Origin: Verrucomicrobiota bacterium
GTDB lineage: Bacteria > Verrucomicrobiota > Verrucomicrobiia > Opitutales > Opitutaceae
Direction of reading: 5' to 3'
NCBI GenBank assembly: GCA_947471035.1
Contig: CANIWJ010000005.1
Coordinates: 1-62,083 of the forward strand
Length of the DNA: 62,083 nucleotides
Shown piece by piece: positions 1 through 8,060 of this stretch (position 1 is the first letter of the stretch; each line of letters opens with the position of its first letter). Both the position numbers and the translations under genes were made by a program. The notes beneath the pieces were generated by a model, which was not told the DNA's origin, searched no databases, and worked only from the letters and a program-made list of their open reading frames with translations.

Positions 1-657
1 GAACATGCCCTGGGCGGTCTCGGGGCGGAGGTAGGCGACGGACGAGGCGTCGGTCATGGCGCCGACGTTCGTCTGGAACATCATGTTGAAGGCGCGGGGC
101 GGGGTGAGGTCGGGGTTGCCGGTGGCGGGCGAGGGGATCTTGGTGACCTCGTCGGCGGTGGCTTCGGTGAAGTCCTTGGGCTGGACGGGGGCGAGGGTGC
201 CGACGATGGCTTTTTTGCGTTTAAAGAGTTCGGCGGCGGCCTGGAGTTCCTCGGTGGTTTTCTCGTTTTCGAGGGCGGAGACGTAGCCGTGAATCGTGCA
301 GTCGATGACGATGGGGGACCAGAAGAGCTGGTCGGCGCGGTAGCGGTTTTTGGAGACCTTGCAGTCCACGAGGGGGTCGCTGAAGCCAGCGACGTGACCG
401 GAGGCTTCCCAGACCTTGGGGTGCATGATGATGGAAGTCTCGATGCCGACGACGTCGTCGCGGCGGCGGACCATATCGTTCCACCAGCAGTCGCGGATGT
501 TTTTCTTCAGTTCGACGCCGAGAGGGCCGTAGTCGAAGAAGCCGTTGAGTCCGCCGTAGATTTCGGAGGAAGGGAAAACGAAGCCGCGGCGTTTCGCGAG
601 GGAGACGACGGCTTCCATGAGGTTGGCGGGTTCGGCGGAGGCGGCGGGCGTGGACAT
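1..657 (-). CDS. glyS: Glycyl-tRNA synthetase, single-chain class II type (N-terminal part)
   Basis: This enzyme charges tRNA-Gly with glycine in the cytoplasm. The reading frame starts at the ATG at 657 and stays open to the window edge, so only the first 219 residues are present. The N-terminus shows features of the dimeric (alpha2) enzyme: an early KRRGFVFPSSEIYGGLNG segment followed by FFDYGPLGVELKKNI, which holds class II motif 1 elements. Further on, RPETAQGMF is the class II motif 2 region. The gene is complete at its 5' end and truncated only by the window. A 21-bp palindrome lies about 85 bp upstream of the start, which is unusual for a synthetase gene. Identity is secure from the motifs. 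Confidence 0.96.
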   Translation of the reverse strand, partial: MSTPAASAEPANLMEAVVSLAKRRGFVFPSSEIYGGLNGFFDYGPLGVELKKNIRDCWWNDMVRRRDDVVGIETSIIMHPKVWEASGHVAGFSDPLVDCKVSKNRYRADQLFWSPIVIDCTIHGYVSALENEKTTEELQAAAELFKRKKAIVGTLAPVQPKDFTEATADEVTKIPSPATGNPDLTPPRAFNMMFQTNVGAMTDASSVAYLRPETAQGMF

Positions 658-741
658 AAGCGGGAATGTCTAGCGGGGGTGGCGCGGCGCGGTCAATGGC
701 GCGACGGAGGCGGCGTCATGGAGCGAAACGCGAAGCAGACA

Positions 742-762
742 AAGTAACCTAATAGGTTACTT
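742..762. promoter_or_regulatory. Operator-like palindrome, copy 1
   Basis: A perfect inverted repeat has arms aagtaacct and aggttactt separated by aat. It sits in the 264-bp gap between divergent glyS and the gene at 922. A copy differing at one base lies at 21881-21901 upstream of an efflux adaptor gene, and some flanking bases also match. The size and symmetry fit the binding site of a dimeric repressor such as a TetR or MarR type, but no such regulator is in the window. The rest of the 658-921 gap shows only G-rich sequence with no clear promoter. Confidence 0.55.
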
Positions 763-921
763 GATGCTGGGGTGGGGTGTTTGGGTTGGGGCGGGGGATG
801 GGAGAGGGGTGGAAGGCGAGGGTGGATGGCGCGGTGGGGTTGAGGATTGGGGAGGTAGGCTTGGGGTGGGGCGCCTTACGGCCTTGCACCGAAGGGTCGG
901 GGCGGTGCATTTCGAGTCCTT

Positions 922-1389
922 ATGAAGGTCATGTTTACCGCCAAGGAATACGCCCGTCTGCTGGAACTCGCTTACCTGGGGTCGCGCGTGATCGCGGGCG
1001 CGCGTCCGCCCGAGGAGGAAAATCCGCACCTCGCCCGTTACCAGGAAATCCAGCAAAAAATCTTCGATCTGGCCACGCCACTGGGCTGCGCGGACATGGT
1101 GACGGTGGCGAGCAACGGCCTGCTCATGCCTTCGGAAAAAATGCTGGAGGACGAACGCTTGCGAAAGATCGAGGGCGACTACTCCAATGACTTGTTCTGG
1201 CATGAACTGGTCGCCCGTCTGGCCGACCGTGATCTCGCGGCGGAGCAGGCGCGCAGTCACGCCAAGGGCAAGGGCGGGCCGCCGATCGACGCGGATTTAC
1301 GGCTGAAGGAGATCGAGGATGGGTATTGGGACGAGTTCGAGAAACACGATCTGGCGCACATCCTCCTGCTGCGCGGGGCCAAGGGCTGA
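922..1389 (+). CDS. Hypothetical protein, 155 aa
   Basis: I do not recognise this family. The product is a soluble, charged protein with no signal peptide, membrane segment or cysteine cluster. It begins MKVMFTAKEYARLLELAYLG and is rich in Glu, Arg and Leu, which suggests an all-helical fold. The segment DADLRLKEIEDGYWDEFEKHD is strongly acidic. It is 18 bp upstream of the DUF4202 gene on the same strand, so the two are probably co-transcribed. Codon use matches the surrounding housekeeping genes, which supports a real gene. No function is proposed. Confidence 0.7.
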   Translation: MKVMFTAKEYARLLELAYLGSRVIAGARPPEEENPHLARYQEIQQKIFDLATPLGCADMVTVASNGLLMPSEKMLEDERLRKIEGDYSNDLFWHELVARLADRDLAAEQARSHAKGKGGPPIDADLRLKEIEDGYWDEFEKHDLAHILLLRGAKG

Positions 1390-1407
1390 GTTTCACACGC
1401 GATTAAT

Positions 1408-1995
1408 ATGAGCAACGCAGCTTACGAGCGGGCGCGCGAGGCTATCGACGCGGCCCATGCGGCCGATCCGAAACGCGCCGCTGATGGGCGCGCCGCCGAG
1501 CTGGTTTATGGCGAGCGGGTGGAGGCTTGGGTGGTGCGCTTGGTGCCGGATGCCGCGCCGCATTTGCGGCTGGCGGCGCGGTGCCAGCACCTAGAGCGCT
1601 GGCTGACGCCGCGGGCGAGCTATCCGCTGGACAAACCCGGTTACCATGCGTGGCGGCGCGGGCTCTATGTGAAGCAGGCGGAGCGGGCGCGGGAGTTGTT
1701 GCTCGCGGCCGGCGTCGATGCGGGCGAGGCGGCGGAGGTGGCTACCTGGGTCTCGAAAACCGGCCTCAAGACCAATCCGGGCACGCAGGTTTTGGAAGAC
1801 GCGGCGTGTCTGGTATTTTTGGAAAACGAGATCGCGGATTTCGCGGCTACGCATGCGGACTACACCGAGGAGAAGTTCGTCGATATTCTGCGCAAGACCT
1901 GGCGCAAGATGAGTCCGGCGGCGCAGGCGGCCGCGCTGGCCTTGGAGTTGCCCGCGCCCATCGCGGCGCTGGTGCGCACGGCGTTGGCGGGGTGA
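1408..1995 (+). CDS. DUF4202 family protein
   Basis: A 195-residue protein recognised from the central block RCQHLERWLTPRASYPLDKPGYHAWRR and the later LEDAACLVFLENEI stretch, both characteristic of DUF4202 proteins. The family is widespread in bacteria and some fungi and has no established reaction. The conserved His, Glu and Asp residues in these blocks could bind metal, as in HD-like folds, but that is inference. The product has no signal peptide and should be cytoplasmic. It follows the hypothetical gene at 922 closely and ends 7 bp from the convergent CxxCxxCC protein gene. Confidence 0.85.
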   Translation: MSNAAYERAREAIDAAHAADPKRAADGRAAELVYGERVEAWVVRLVPDAAPHLRLAARCQHLERWLTPRASYPLDKPGYHAWRRGLYVKQAERARELLLAAGVDAGEAAEVATWVSKTGLKTNPGTQVLEDAACLVFLENEIADFAATHADYTEEKFVDILRKTWRKMSPAAQAAALALELPAPIAALVRTALAG

Positions 1996-2002
1996 GGTGG
2001 GA

Positions 2003-2356
2003 TTAGGCGGCGGCGGGGCGTTCGGCCTTGAGGGCGCGTTCGCCTTCGCATTCGGGGGAGCCGCGGGCGAGGTCGCGGCAGGTTTGCGGGCGGCGTTCGT
2101 AGATACGGCAAACGTATTCGCGAGCCCCGTCGGCGGCGGTGCGCACGGCGAGGGCGGCGCAGTGGCCGTCGGTCATGCGGAGGTAGGCGCGGTGGCCGAT
2201 GAAGTGGGCGAGGTGTTCGGCGTCGGGGCCGAGGCGGGCCCAGTCGTCGCCGGTCACTCGCACGTAGGTTTCCAGGTGGGAAAAACAACAAACTCCGCAG
2301 CGTAGGCACGCGGCGGAGTCGTCGAGGGTGGCGGCGGAGTCGAGAGCGGTGGACAC
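2003..2356 (-). CDS. YkgJ-type cysteine-cluster protein
   Basis: A 117-residue protein with the CxxCxxCC signature (C-L-R-C-G-V-C-C) near its start, then a downstream HC and a C-R-I-Y-E-x-R-P-x-x-C-R block. This is the pattern of the UPF0153/YkgJ family, thought to bind zinc or an iron-sulfur cluster; the role is unknown. I chose the GTG at 2356 because the longer frame to 2461 would run into the coding end of the thioredoxin gene and its added residues look random. The gene follows the TlpA-like gene on the same strand by 34 bp and may be co-transcribed with it. Confidence 0.8.
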   Translation of the reverse strand: MSTALDSAATLDDSAACLRCGVCCFSHLETYVRVTGDDWARLGPDAEHLAHFIGHRAYLRMTDGHCAALAVRTAADGAREYVCRIYERRPQTCRDLARGSPECEGERALKAERPAAA

Positions 2357-2390
2357 GGTGGGCGCTCGAACCGGGTCGGGTCGTGCGGGA

Positions 2391-2930
2391 TTAGAGCAAT
2401 GACTTGATGAGTTTCTCGTATTCTTCGGTTTCCATCGCGCCGACCTTGCGGTGACGGACATTGCCTTCGCGGTCGATCAGGAAGGTGGTCGGGATGGCCT
2501 CTATGCCGCCGAAGGTTTCGACGATCTCGGGCGAGACCAGGGCGAGGGGATAGTTGACGGCGTTTTTCTTGGCGAAGGGTTCGACGACGGCGGCGCCTTT
2601 TTGGTCCACGGAGAGGCCGACGATGACGAGGCCCTTGTCGGCGTATTTCTTTTGCAGCTGCACGTAGCCGGGGATTTCGCGCACGCAGGGCGGGCACCAG
2701 GTGGCCCAGAAGTCGAGGACGACGACTTTGCCCTTAAGTGTGTCTTTGCCGATGGGTTTGCCGTCGAGGGTGGTCAATTGCCAGGCGGGCGAGGGGCCCA
2801 TGACGGGCAGGGTGGCGGGTTTGGGCAGAAGGGGCTGGGCGTCGGCGCGGAAGGCCGGCACGAGGATGCCGGCGACCAGAAGGGCAGCGGCGGCGAGGCT
2901 GAGGGGGACGAGGCGGAGGCGGGATTTCAT
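2391..2930 (-). CDS. TlpA/ResA-like thiol-disulfide oxidoreductase, exported
   Basis: A 179-residue thioredoxin-fold protein. Residues 1-30 form a signal peptide or anchor (Lys/Arg start, then Leu/Ala-rich core ending near FRADAQP). The AhpC/TSA-Redoxin domain follows with the active site FWATWCPPC and the later cis-proline segment EAIPTTFLID. Such proteins reduce disulfides in the periplasm, often for cytochrome c maturation, which would suit the cytochromes encoded elsewhere in the window. The start at 2930 (MKSRLRL) places a normal signal sequence first; an upstream ATG in the same frame adds 34 unlikely residues. The substrate is not identifiable. Confidence 0.9.
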   Translation of the reverse strand: MKSRLRLVPLSLAAAALLVAGILVPAFRADAQPLLPKPATLPVMGPSPAWQLTTLDGKPIGKDTLKGKVVVLDFWATWCPPCVREIPGYVQLQKKYADKGLVIVGLSVDQKGAAVVEPFAKKNAVNYPLALVSPEIVETFGGIEAIPTTFLIDREGNVRHRKVGAMETEEYEKLIKSLL

Positions 2931-3074
2931 GGTGGTAAAGCGGTGGGTGAGACAGCGCGGACGTGCATGAGATACGCCAAAGCGGAAAAAATTCCCGCTG
3001 GCGTGGTCGAGCCATGCGCTAGGCGCAGGCACAAACAGACCGCCGGATGCGGCGAAAGCGCAAATATCCCGGCG

Positions 3075-3977
3075 TTAAACCGGGCCGCCGACGCCGAGTT
3101 CCATGCCCAGGGTGTCGATGAACTTTTTCATCGCGGGGGTGAGTACGCGGCCCTTGCGGTGGAGGATGGCGAGGGGGCGGGTGAAGTCTTTGCCCTTGAG
3201 TTTGAGCACGGCGAGGGTGCCGGCTTTCACTTCTTGCTGCACCGTGGCCTGGGGCACGATGGCGATACCGTGGTCGATCTCGACCGCGCGTTTAACGGTC
3301 TCGATGTTGTCGAACTCCATGACGGGCTCGCAGTTTTCGAGTTTATGGTCGCGGAAGATCTGGTCCACCGCTTTGCGGGTGGGGATGTCGGGATCGAAGC
3401 CGATGAATTTGTGCCCGGCCAGTTCGGCGACCGAGACTTCGCCTTTTTTCGCCAACGGGTGGTTGGGTGGGGTGATGAGGACGAGGCGGTCGTTGCGGAA
3501 GGGGAGGATCTCGATCTGGCGTTGTTTGAGGGGGAAGGCGACGAGGCCGAAGTCCACCGAGTTGTGCAGGATGTCTTCGTAAACGAGGTTGTTGCGCCGG
3601 TATTCCACCCGCACGTTGACCGAAGGGTAGTCGTGGAGGAATTTTTTGATGTAAGGCGGCAGCTCGTGCAGGCCGATGGAGTAGATGGTCGAGATGCGGA
3701 TGGTGCCGCTGATGACCTTTTTTAGCTCCTGCAGGTCCGAATCCAGCTTATCGTAGGTATGCAGGATCTCCTTGGCCGATTCGTAAACTTGGTAGCCCTC
3801 ACGGGTAAGCTGGAATTGCTTCTGGCTGCGGTCGATGAGCAGCGCCTTGAAGGTTTTTTCCATCGCGCGGGCCTGCTGGCTGACGGCGGATTGGGTGATG
3901 CCGTTGATTTTGGCGGCTTTGGAAAAGCTCTTCGTCTCCACGAGATCAGCGAAGATTTTGAAGTTCTCGATTTGCAT
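3075..3977 (-). CDS. LysR-family transcriptional regulator
   Basis: A 300-residue regulator. Residues 1-60 form the winged helix-turn-helix with the family pattern SFSKAAKINGITQSAVSQQ, and the remainder is a periplasmic-binding-protein-like effector domain (segments such as VDFGLVAFPL and VEIDHGIAIVPQ). It resembles the CysB/CysL/CbbR part of the family, but the effector cannot be read from sequence. It is transcribed divergently from yggS across a 78-bp gap containing a tandem near-repeat that could be its binding site. The start at 3977 (MQIENFKIF) is typical of LysR proteins. Confidence 0.92.
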   Translation of the reverse strand: MQIENFKIFADLVETKSFSKAAKINGITQSAVSQQARAMEKTFKALLIDRSQKQFQLTREGYQVYESAKEILHTYDKLDSDLQELKKVISGTIRISTIYSIGLHELPPYIKKFLHDYPSVNVRVEYRRNNLVYEDILHNSVDFGLVAFPLKQRQIEILPFRNDRLVLITPPNHPLAKKGEVSVAELAGHKFIGFDPDIPTRKAVDQIFRDHKLENCEPVMEFDNIETVKRAVEIDHGIAIVPQATVQQEVKAGTLAVLKLKGKDFTRPLAILHRKGRVLTPAMKKFIDTLGMELGVGGPV

Positions 3978-3981
3978 GGGG

Positions 3982-4015
3982 TTTTGGGCCTAAATTGTGC
4001 TTTTGGGCTATAATT
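3982..4015 (+). promoter_or_regulatory. Tandem near-repeat and TATAAT box in the lysR-yggS gap
   Basis: Two copies of a 15-bp unit (ttttgggcctaaatt at 3982-3996 and ttttgggctataatt at 4001-4015, 12 of 15 identical) lie 19 bp apart, about two helix turns. The second contains a perfect TATAAT (4009-4014) pointing towards yggS. LysR proteins commonly bind such gaps, so this is a candidate regulator site and promoter. No convincing -35 box was found. Confidence 0.4.
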
Positions 4016-4055
4016 CCATCTAATCCCACTGCAACAGAGAAAACCAGCTTACACT

Positions 4056-4769
4056 ATGATCACCTATGAAGAATTCTTTTCCCGCGTTGAAAAAGTCGAA
4101 GCGCGGATCGCGGCGGCTTGCCTAGCGTCGGGGCGGGCGGCGGGAGAAGTAAAACTTCTAGCTGTAACGAAAACGCATCCGGCCGACGCGGCGATTTATG
4201 CGGCGCGTCACGGGCTGGCGGCGGTGGGGGAAAACCGGGTTCAGGAAGCCTCGGCCAAGCGGCCGCTGGCGGTGGCGGCCGGGGCGGCGGCGTTGCGCTG
4301 GGAGCTGATCGGGCATTTGCAAAGCAACAAGGCGAAGCTGGCGGCCGAGACCTTTGATCGGGTGCAGAGCGTGGATTCGGAGAAACTGGTGCGCCAGCTG
4401 GACAAGGCGGCCGGGGAGCTGGGGCGGCCGCTGGCGGTATTGTTACAGGTGAATGCGGGGCGTGATCCGGCGAAGTTCGGCTGCGAGCCGGAGGATGCGC
4501 CACGTTTGCTGGAGGCGGCGCTGGCGGCCCCGAATCTGCGGGTGGATGGCTTGATGACCATCGCGCCGCTGGGTGCGGATGCGGCGGAGACGGCGGAGCA
4601 TGCGCGGCGGACTTTTGCCAATTTGCGGGCACTGCGGGATGAGTTTGCGGGGCGCTTCGGTGTGGCCTTGCCCGAGCTCTCGATGGGGATGAGCGCGGAT
4701 ATCGAGCTGGCGATTGCGGCCGGGAGCACGTGCGTGCGGGTGGGCTCGGCGTTGTTTGGGGCGCGCTGA
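4056..4769 (+). CDS. yggS: YggS/PROSC-type pyridoxal-phosphate homeostasis protein
   Basis: A 237-residue PLP-binding TIM-barrel protein of the alanine-racemase-like fold. The PLP lysine lies in KLLAVTKTHP, followed by the family blocks GENRVQEASAK, WELIGHLQSNKA, VDGLMTIAPLG and LSMGMSADIELAI. The C-terminal GSTCVRVGSALFGAR binds the cofactor phosphate. The protein carries and balances free PLP in the cytoplasm and has no known catalytic reaction. It is divergent from the LysR gene. Length and motifs are normal. Confidence 0.95.
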   Translation: MITYEEFFSRVEKVEARIAAACLASGRAAGEVKLLAVTKTHPADAAIYAARHGLAAVGENRVQEASAKRPLAVAAGAAALRWELIGHLQSNKAKLAAETFDRVQSVDSEKLVRQLDKAAGELGRPLAVLLQVNAGRDPAKFGCEPEDAPRLLEAALAAPNLRVDGLMTIAPLGADAAETAEHARRTFANLRALRDEFAGRFGVALPELSMGMSADIELAIAAGSTCVRVGSALFGAR

Positions 4770-4780
4770 GGAGTGTGACG

Positions 4781-4869
4781 TGTAGCAAAGGTCGGTAACC
4801 GGTTCCTCGGAGACAAGGGACGCGAGGTCGGCGTTTCCAAAAGCGCACCGGTCGGCGACCGTTGCTACA
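4781..4869. repeat. REP-like imperfect hairpin repeat downstream of yggS
   Basis: Two inverted arms of 23 bp (tgtagcaaaggtcgg... at 4781-4803 and ...gcgaccgttgctaca at 4847-4869) pair at about 20 of 23 positions around a 43-bp loop. A second short hairpin with ggggt/acccc arms follows at 4921-4936 before gccctaca. The 4770-4952 gap otherwise has no gene. Such palindromes between genes resemble REP or small non-autonomous elements, though no other copy is in this window. It could also act as a terminator between the converging yggS and receptor genes. Confidence 0.5.
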
Positions 4870-4952
4870 TGTTTTTGACGCGCAAGGTCTGGCAGTGGAC
4901 GAGGCCGGGTTTGCGGACGGGGGGTGCGGCGACCCCGCCCTACAATGCTGGT

Positions 4953-7418
4953 TTAGAAGCGGGCGCCGAGGGTGAAGCGGTAGGTTTCGCGTGAGTATTG
5001 GTTCTGGGTTACGCGGTCGCTGGCGGCCTCGCTGGCGCGTTCGGGGTAATCGAGCAGGTTGGTGATTTCCAGGCCGGCTTGGAGGGCCTTGTAACGCCAG
5101 GTGATCGCGGGGGTCAGGCTCACGACGTTGCCGCGATAGATGTCTTGGGCAGTGGTTTCTCCGATGCTGTCCAAGGCGCGGCTTTGAATAGAACCGGCGA
5201 TCTGCGCGCCCCAGCGTCCGCGTTCCCAGCGCACGCTGGAACGGAAGAGGTGGCGGGAACGTTCGGGCATGGGCAGGATCTGGCCGGGGCGGCTGGGAAT
5301 CTCGGCCTCGCTGTCGGAATAGGTGTAAACGTTTTCCAGGGTCCAGAGGCCGGTGTTGGTTTTAAGCGGCTGGCGGTAGAAAAGCTGGAAGCCCTGGATG
5401 GTGCCTGCGCCGCCGTTCTCGACTCGCGAAACGGAGTAGAGGGAGCCGTCGAGCACTTCGGTGGCGCGGGCGCCGTGGAAAAAGCCTTCGACGCCGATGC
5501 GGTAGAGTTCGAGGCCGACTCTGCCGGATCCAGGCAGGGGGCGCTCGACGGCGAGAAGGGTGGTAAAGAGTTCGGTGGGTTCGAGGTTGGGGTTACCCTC
5601 GGTGATGGTGCGGGTGGGTTGGTTGACGCGGCGGTAGGCGACGAGGTCGAAATACTGCGGGCGCATCAGGGATTGGTAGGCGGCGGCGCGGAAAACGAAG
5701 GGCTTGAAGTCTTTCCAAGCGAGGCCGAGCGAGGGGAGTACGTTGCGGTAGTCTTTCTCGCCGGTCGTTTCGCGGATGTTTTGGGTGACGCCGTTTTCCA
5801 CCACGGAGGCGAGGAGTTTGCCGGTGCCGGTATCGAGCGAGGCGGGCGTGGTGGAGGTGCCGAGGGTGGTGTTTTCGGTTTGTTCGAGGCGCACGCCGCC
5901 TTCGACTTCCCATTTGGGGTTGGCGACGAGGCCGCCGAGGTGGGCGGCGGAGACGGACTCAGTGGAGTCGTAGAGTTGCTGGTAGCTTTCGATGATGCTG
6001 CGGCTGGAATTGTAGGAGAAGGAGGCGGGGCGGGTGGAGAGGGCGTTTAGGCCGGCGTCGAAGTCGATGGCGCGGGGCAGCACGTAGGTGTCCTGCATGA
6101 TTTTGCCGGGATCTTGGTCGCGGGCGACTTCGGCGAGGGTAAGCGGGGCGGCGGCGTTGCGCAGATAGACACTGCGGGTTTCGCGGTTGGTGCGTTCTTT
6201 ACTGCGGTAGTGGAGACCGGTGAGCAGCCAGGCCTTGGTTTCTTCGTCGAGGAGTTTCCAGTCGGTGTCGAGGCGGAGGGCGCGGTCCTTGTCCACGGTG
6301 AGCGGGCGCTGGAGGCGGAGATCGTTGAAGGTGGCTTGGGTGAGGTCGGTGTAGGGGGTGCCGGCGGTTTTTTCCAAGCGGGGGAACCAGGGCGAGGAGA
6401 GGTCGTAGCGAAGGGCGAGTTTGTTTTCGGTGAAGTTCCACGCGTCGGTGGAAACGCGATTTTGCCAGTCGCTGAGGTAGCCGCGAAGGTCGGCATTGAA
6501 GCGGGGGCGTTCGAGGATGAGGCCGGCGGAATAGCGGCGGATTTCGCGCTCGGTCACGGCGTCGCTGAAAAAGCGGCGGGTGGTGGCGTTGGCCGAGTTG
6601 GCCTGGAGGAGGGAGCCGTCCGGGGAAATTTGAGGTGTACTGGTGGCGGAGCTCAGCTTGCCGGCGCCGTAGTTGAACTCGATGCGGTTGCGTTGGGCGA
6701 CGTCGTCGTAGTTGGCCCCGGTGAATTGAACGAAGGCGAGCAGGCCAGGGAACAGCTTTTTCTCCAACGCGACCCGGGCGGTGCGGTTGGTGGTGTCGAT
6801 GTCGTCTTGGGAAATACGGGCGCGGTCTAGGTAACGCGTGCCGGGGGCGAGGGTGCCGGGGGTCTTTTCCCAGGCGGCTTCGTAAAACTGGATGGCGCGG
6901 AGGGCGCTCTGTTGTTGCACGCGCAGGTCGATGATCAGGGGGCGTTCGCCGGGGGTGGCGCCGCGCCAGCCGATCTGGCCGCCCCAGGCTCCGGCGGTGG
7001 CGAGGGCGTTGTAGGTGTAGGTTAGCTCGGCGAGGCCGGGCTGGGGGCCGGGGCGTTTTAGGCCGGGGGTGCCGAAAAAGGAGCGGAAATCCACGCTTTC
7101 GCCGTCGCTGGCCACGCCGGGGATGCGGCCAAAGGCGCTTGGTTCCTGGTATTCGGAGGCGATGGGGTTGCGTTTGGTCAGGACGCGGCTGCGTTCGCGC
7201 GGGCTTTCGGTGGCGCTGGCGTCGGATTCGGTTGCGGCGGTGGGCTTGGCGGCGGCGCTTTTTTCAGCGGTGGCGGCGGCGGGCGCGACAACTACGGGGG
7301 CGGTTACCGCTGCGTTCAAAGGCGAGGAACCAGCGCGCCAGGCAAGCACAAGGGCCCAGACGATGAGCTGGGTGGAGCGGGCGAGGGGCCGATGGAAAAG
7401 GGACGGTGAGCAGGGCAT
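4953..7418 (-). CDS. TonB-dependent-receptor-like outer-membrane barrel lacking a plug
   Basis: An 821-residue outer-membrane protein. An N-terminal signal peptide ends near SPLNAA, then an Ala/Pro/Thr-rich linker reaches residue ~70. From about residue 110 the sequence alternates aromatic and polar strands to the C-terminus, ending YRFTLGARF with the terminal Phe used for barrel insertion. The blocks NPNLEPTE and LEITNLLDYPERAS are typical of the C-terminal half of TIGR01782-type TonB-dependent receptors. No recognisable plug domain or TonB box precedes the barrel, so it may be a degenerate receptor or a passive porin-like derivative. The substrate is unknown. Confidence 0.75.
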   Translation of the reverse strand: MPCSPSLFHRPLARSTQLIVWALVLAWRAGSSPLNAAVTAPVVVAPAAATAEKSAAAKPTAATESDASATESPRERSRVLTKRNPIASEYQEPSAFGRIPGVASDGESVDFRSFFGTPGLKRPGPQPGLAELTYTYNALATAGAWGGQIGWRGATPGERPLIIDLRVQQQSALRAIQFYEAAWEKTPGTLAPGTRYLDRARISQDDIDTTNRTARVALEKKLFPGLLAFVQFTGANYDDVAQRNRIEFNYGAGKLSSATSTPQISPDGSLLQANSANATTRRFFSDAVTEREIRRYSAGLILERPRFNADLRGYLSDWQNRVSTDAWNFTENKLALRYDLSSPWFPRLEKTAGTPYTDLTQATFNDLRLQRPLTVDKDRALRLDTDWKLLDEETKAWLLTGLHYRSKERTNRETRSVYLRNAAAPLTLAEVARDQDPGKIMQDTYVLPRAIDFDAGLNALSTRPASFSYNSSRSIIESYQQLYDSTESVSAAHLGGLVANPKWEVEGGVRLEQTENTTLGTSTTPASLDTGTGKLLASVVENGVTQNIRETTGEKDYRNVLPSLGLAWKDFKPFVFRAAAYQSLMRPQYFDLVAYRRVNQPTRTITEGNPNLEPTELFTTLLAVERPLPGSGRVGLELYRIGVEGFFHGARATEVLDGSLYSVSRVENGGAGTIQGFQLFYRQPLKTNTGLWTLENVYTYSDSEAEIPSRPGQILPMPERSRHLFRSSVRWERGRWGAQIAGSIQSRALDSIGETTAQDIYRGNVVSLTPAITWRYKALQAGLEITNLLDYPERASEAASDRVTQNQYSRETYRFTLGARF

Positions 7419-7496
7419 GGACGCGGTGAAAAAGGCGTCCGCTATGCACGAAGCGTTCCATGCGCTTCGGGTTTTTATTTTACCAAGACGGGGGCG

Positions 7497-8021
7497 TTAA
7501 GGGGCGGGTTCTGTGGGTGAAGCGTCCTCGGCCAGCAGATCGACGAGCAGGCGCAGGGCGGCGGTGGCGGTCTGGGTTTGCATCTCGGTGCGGGTGAGGT
7601 CTCCGCCGCCGATGCAGGCGGTGAGTACGCGGGGGCCGTACACCGCCGCCACCCAGGCATAGGGGGCGGATACGCCACGCGTCTGGTCGGGCTCGGCGTA
7701 GCCGGTGGTGGCCAGGCCGAGTTCGCAGTCAAAAAGCCGGATAACACCGCGCGCCATTTCGATGGCGACGCGTTCGGAGATGGCGTTGACCGCCGTGGCG
7801 TGGGTCGAGTCCACGCCGAGTAGGCGGAGTTTGGCGGCGAGGGCGTAGGTGGTGACGCCGCCGACGAAGTAGGCAGAGGCTCCGCTGTGCCGTCCGAGCG
7901 CGCTTTGCACGTGCCCGACGGTGAGACTCTCGGCCACGGCCACGCGTTGGCCGGAGGCCAGCAGGCGGGCGTGCAGGTCCCGGCTTTCGGCATCGGTCCT
8001 AGGCGTGTTGGCGTCGATCAT
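7497..8021 (-). CDS. CinA C-terminal-domain protein (nicotinamide-nucleotide amidase-like)
   Basis: A 174-residue stand-alone CinA/PncC domain. The family block VAVAESLTVGHVQSALG keeps the nucleophile serine of the ES(C/L)T motif, and GASAYFVGGVTTYALAAKLRLLGVD and TGYAEPD are also conserved. PncC deamidates nicotinamide mononucleotide to nicotinate mononucleotide for pyridine-nucleotide recycling. The usual glycine pair after EST is replaced by VGH, so activity is likely but not assured. The N-terminal molybdopterin-like domain of full CinA is absent. It is on the same strand as exonuclease III, 39 bp downstream. Confidence 0.82.
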   Translation of the reverse strand: MIDANTPRTDAESRDLHARLLASGQRVAVAESLTVGHVQSALGRHSGASAYFVGGVTTYALAAKLRLLGVDSTHATAVNAISERVAIEMARGVIRLFDCELGLATTGYAEPDQTRGVSAPYAWVAAVYGPRVLTACIGGGDLTRTEMQTQTATAALRLLVDLLAEDASPTEPAP

Positions 8022-8060
8022 GGCGGTCGGTCGGTCGGGGTTTTTGCGGAAGCTAAAAAC

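Noticed and set aside
2451-3725. Long plus-strand reading frame opposite the TlpA and LysR genes
   Set aside because: It is the antisense of two recognisable genes and decodes as Gly/Asp/Glu-rich sequence typical of high-GC shadow frames.
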